Shown here piece after piece: positions 61,705 to 64,000 of a DNA stretch of 64,000 nt. Under the pieces are notes generated by a model. It saw only the letters and a program-made list of their open reading frames with translations. It was not told the DNA's origin and did not search any database. Source of the DNA: Chryseobacterium carnipullorum (GTDB taxonomy: Bacteria; Bacteroidota; Bacteroidia; Flavobacteriales; Weeksellaceae). Within the stretch, counting starts at the first letter, position 1. Each line of letters starts with the position of its first letter. Position numbers and translations under genes: made by a program. The stretch spans positions 62,001-126,000 of the forward strand of contig NZ_FRCD01000012.1 in the NCBI RefSeq assembly GCF_900142785.1, written 5' to 3'.

Positions 61705-62511
61705 CTACCATCCTTTCACCGCTCCGCCTTTAAAAATCTCCTCAGCTTTCCTGGCGACTTCGTCGGACTGATAAGCTTTTACAAAATTTTTGACTTTATC
61801 GGAATTTTCATTGTCATGTCTTGAAACCACTACATTCACATAGGGTGAATCCTTATCTTCGCTGAAAACACCTTGTTTACTGGCATCTAATCCTGCCTGA
61901 GCTGCAAAATTATTATTGATGATGGCGATAACCACTTCTTGATCATCCAGAACTCTTGGAAGCTGCGGAGCTTCAATTTCAAGGATCTTTAACTGTTTTG
62001 GATTCTCAACAATGTCTGTGACTTTCGGAAGAAGTCCGGTTCCTTCTTTTAATTTTAAAAGTCCGTTTTTTTGAAGGAGAAGGAGAGAACGTCCTTCGTT
62101 GGTAGGATCATTGGGAATCACCACTGTACTTCCGTTCTGAAGTTGGCTGATTGTTCTGATCTTCTTTGAATAGGCTACGATAGGATAAACAAAGGTATTT
62201 CCTACCACAGCCAGCTTGTAGCCTCTCTGCTTCGACTGTTCGTTCAGATACGGAACATGCTGGAAAGCATTGGCTTCAATATCTCCGTTGTTCAGAGCCT
62301 CATTCGGGACCACATAATCATTGAAAGGAATCAGCTCCACATCAAGATTGTATTTTTCCCTGGCTACTTTTTTAGCAGCTTCGGCAATTTCCAGTTCCGG
62401 ACCATACGTTATTCCCACCACGATATGATTAGGGTCATCTTTCTTTTTGGAACATGCATTGAATACGAGAAGTCCGGCCGTTAACAAGGCTATTGTTTTT
62501 ATCTTTTTCAT
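61705..62511 (-). CDS. metQ: Methionine ABC transporter substrate-binding lipoprotein MetQ
   Basis: The 268-residue NlpA/MetQ-type lipoprotein (lipobox VFNAC, Cys20) captures methionine in the periplasm and hands it to MetI. Family features are VVGITYGPELEIAEAAKKVA at the mature start, LNNGDIEANAFQHVPYLNEQ, PIVAYSKKI, VVIPNDPTNEGRSLLLLQKNGLLKL and VVAIINNNFAAQAGL. It is the third gene of the minus-strand metN-metI-metQ set, separated from metI by 87 bases that contain a terminator-like hairpin. Confidence 0.95.
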   Translation of the reverse strand: MKKIKTIALLTAGLLVFNACSKKKDDPNHIVVGITYGPELEIAEAAKKVAREKYNLDVELIPFNDYVVPNEALNNGDIEANAFQHVPYLNEQSKQRGYKLAVVGNTFVYPIVAYSKKIRTISQLQNGSTVVIPNDPTNEGRSLLLLQKNGLLKLKEGTGLLPKVTDIVENPKQLKILEIEAPQLPRVLDDQEVVIAIINNNFAAQAGLDASKQGVFSEDKDSPYVNVVVSRHDNENSDKVKNFVKAYQSDEVARKAEEIFKGGAVKGW

Positions 62512-62528
62512 TAAAATTTTTTATGATT

Positions 62529-62561
62529 AAAAGGTGGCTGAGGGAGTAGAAGCCACCTTTT
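62529..62561 (-). terminator. Hairpin between metI and metQ
   Basis: AAAAGGTGGCT (62529-62539) pairs perfectly with AGCCACCTTTT (62551-62561), with an 11-base loop. It can form on either strand and stands 37 bases after the metI stop, followed by T-rich sequence, so it may cause partial termination or stabilise the upstream message. Confidence 0.7.
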
Positions 62562-62598
62562 TTATTAGGTTTATATATTAACTTTCCAGGTTTTTGAT

Positions 62599-63255
62599 TT
62601 ACCTGTGATCAAATTTTTTCGCCAATCTGTCTCCCGCAAACTGAATGATAAACACCAATGCGACCAACAGGATCAGAACAACATTCATGATCACCGCGTC
62701 ATAACCAATGTAGCCGTATTGATACCCGATCTGTCCCAGTCCGCCAGCTCCCAGTGCGCCACCCATTGCAGAATAACCTACCAGAGTGATCAGGGTAATC
62801 GCTGCATTGTTGATCAGGGAAGGAAGTGCTTCAGGAAGCAATACTTTCTGGATGATCTGTAAAGGAGATGCACCCAGTGCTCTTGCTGTTTCTATCAAAC
62901 CATGCGGAACCTCAAGAAGACTGTTTTCAACCAGTCTTGCGATAAACGGAGCAGCTCCTACACTTAGAGGAACCAATGCTGCGTTCATTCCTATTGAAGT
63001 TCCTATGATGACTCTTGTAAAAGGGATCATCCAGACAATTAAAATAATAAATGGAATAGACCGGAAAATATTAACCAGAATAGAGGTTATTCTGTAGTAA
63101 GCTGCATTTTCCAACAGTTGTCCTTTCCTTGTTAAAAACAGGAGGATCCCCACCGGAAGTCCCAAAACAAATCCAAAAAATCCCGAAACAAATGTCATAT
63201 AAATTGTTTCCCAAAGTCCCTTTCCCAAAAGAGCAATTACCGAATCACTAAGCAT
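62599..63255 (-). CDS. metI: Methionine ABC transporter permease MetI
   Basis: The 218-residue inner-membrane permease has about five hydrophobic segments and the cytoplasmic coupling loop RALGASPLQIIQKVLLPEALP typical of ABC importers. ETIYMTFVSGFFGFVLGLPVG at the start and GYSAMGGALGAGGLGQIGYQYGY near the end match MetI. Its start overlaps the metN stop by eight bases, so translation is coupled. Confidence 0.96.
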   Translation of the reverse strand: MLSDSVIALLGKGLWETIYMTFVSGFFGFVLGLPVGILLFLTRKGQLLENAAYYRITSILVNIFRSIPFIILIVWMIPFTRVIIGTSIGMNAALVPLSVGAAPFIARLVENSLLEVPHGLIETARALGASPLQIIQKVLLPEALPSLINNAAITLITLVGYSAMGGALGAGGLGQIGYQYGYIGYDAVIMNVVLILLVALVFIIQFAGDRLAKKFDHR

Positions 63256-64000
63256 ATCCTTTTACTGTATTTTGAATTTTATTCTGATTAAAATAATAGA
63301 TGGCTTTCTGATTTTCTTCGGTTTCCCCCTGAAGCTGAAGCAGTAGTTTTCCGAAATTGGAATCGCCAAGATATTCTACATCGGCTTTCAGAAGTCGGTA
63401 CGGTATTTTATATTGATCGTAAAGCGTTGAAAGCAGTTTTTCAACACTGATATGTTCATTGAGTTCTATTTCAACCAGCGGAAATAAACCATCCTGTGGT
63501 TCTTGCTGCAGTCTTTTATTGAGTTCCTGAGGAATCGTCATGATGTCTGAATTTATAAATTGACGGATTACCGGATTTTCTTTGTCCGAAATAATCTCGC
63601 TTAATGTTCCTTTTGCTAATAATTTGCCTTTGTCGATCACAGCTACATGATTGCAGACTGCCTTGATGACTTCCATTTCGTGGGTGATCAGAAGAATGGT
63701 AATGCCAAGCCTTTGATTAATATCCCTCAAAAGCTGCAGGATAGACTGTGTGGTTGCCGGATCCAGAGCGCTAGTGGCTTCGTCACAGAGAAGGAGATAA
63801 GGGTCATTCGCTAAGGCCCTTGCAATGGCGACTCTCTGTTTTTGGCCTCCGGAAAGGCTTTTGGGATAGTCCTTAGCTTTTTCTTCCAATCCTACAATCT
63901 TCAGCAGTTCATTGACTTTTCTGTTGATCTCCTCTTTACTCACATGGTCCAATTCCAGTGAAAGCGCTACATTGTCAAAAACAGTTCTTGACGAAAGCAG
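63248..64000 (-). CDS. metN: Methionine ABC transporter ATP-binding protein MetN, N-terminus cut off
   Basis: The frame is open to the right edge of the window, so the gene starts outside; about 250 C-terminal residues are present, beginning LLSSRTVFDNVALSLEL just after the Q-loop. The ABC signature LSGGQKQRVAIARAL, Walker B LLLCDEATSALD and the switch ITHEME follow; Walker A is missing only because of the cut. The C-terminal domain (about the last 95 residues, VEIELNEHISVEKLLSTLYDQ onwards) is the NIL domain that senses methionine and inhibits transport. A TTG at 63950-63952 is not the true start because the family needs the upstream residues. Confidence 0.95.
   Translation of the reverse strand: MLSSRTVFDNVALSLELDHVSKEEINRKVNELLKIVGLEEKAKDYPKSLSGGQKQRVAIARALANDPYLLLCDEATSALDPATTQSILQLLRDINQRLGITILLITHEMEVIKAVCNHVAVIDKGKLLAKGTLSEIISDKENPVIRQFINSDIMTIPQELNKRLQQEPQDGLFPLVEIELNEHISVEKLLSTLYDQYKIPYRLLKADVEYLGDSNFGKLLLQLQGETEENQKAIYYFNQNKIQNTVKGYA

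Overview
The window looks like chromosome of a Flavobacteriia member of the Bacteroidota, most likely Chryseobacterium or a close relative. The basis is AT-rich DNA, a SusC/SusD pair, a type IX secretion (T9SS) sorting domain, many Bacteroidota-style lipoproteins, several TAnnTTTG promoter elements and DUF4249/TonB-receptor genes. The genus is inferred from overall gene content, not from a marker gene. I see no rRNA, tRNA, CRISPR array, insertion sequence or prophage.

Layout. (1) 1-1151: the 3' part of a GH19-type lysozyme/chitinase gene overlapping a small exported protein, possibly an effector and immunity pair. (2) 1342-34940: a very complete pectin utilisation region. A short plus-strand unit (DUF4861 protein, PL10 pectate lyase) faces a long minus-strand block, which runs from susC at 23012 leftwards to a PL1 lyase at 3805. 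That block carries SusC, SusD, two pectin methylesterases, two PL1 lyases, a GH28 polygalacturonase, a GH105 unsaturated galacturonyl hydrolase, a GH43, two CE12 acetylesterases, an alpha/beta esterase, a second DUF4861 protein and the cupin KdgF. Divergently, 23893-33636 encodes the cytoplasmic catabolic enzymes: KduI, KduD, UxaC, KdgK, KdgA, an ExuT-like transporter, UxaB and UxaA. A LacI-family regulator follows at 33912-34940. (3) 35415-38564: an orphan TonB-dependent receptor with a DUF4249 lipoprotein. (4) 39427-51059: mixed genes (two unknowns, a T9SS cargo protein, a methyltransferase, Lrp and MFS divergent pair, metallophosphoesterase, a two-gene unit of a PLD-like membrane protein plus vWA-like lipoprotein, AraC regulator). 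(5) 51304-57035: an RND efflux operon. (6) 57095-61385: DUF2652 protein, Fic protein and GH3 glycosidase. (7) 61705-64000: metN-metI-metQ methionine importer, with metN cut by the window edge.

How the pectin genes fit together: methylesterases and acetylesterases strip pectin, PL1/PL10/GH28 cut it, and SusCD imports oligomers. GH105 (and possibly GH43) trims them. Unsaturated galacturonate then goes through KdgF, KduI and KduD to 2-keto-3-deoxygluconate (KDG), while saturated galacturonate goes through UxaC, UxaB and UxaA to the same KDG. KdgK and KdgA finish to pyruvate and glyceraldehyde 3-phosphate. Three near-identical palindromes with core GCAATCGATTGC lie before susC, before kduI and, unusually, inside the first codons of the DUF4861 gene at 1342. 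They are the obvious candidates for operators of the LacI regulator, making one regulon of all three transcription units.

The most interesting items for follow-up are the operator embedded in a signal-peptide coding sequence, the PLD-like/vWA pair in which the HKD histidine is replaced by asparagine, the Fic gene with a 27-bp dyad upstream of its promoter, the overlapping GH19/exported protein pair, the two DUF4861 proteins of unknown activity, and several families of intergenic repeats.
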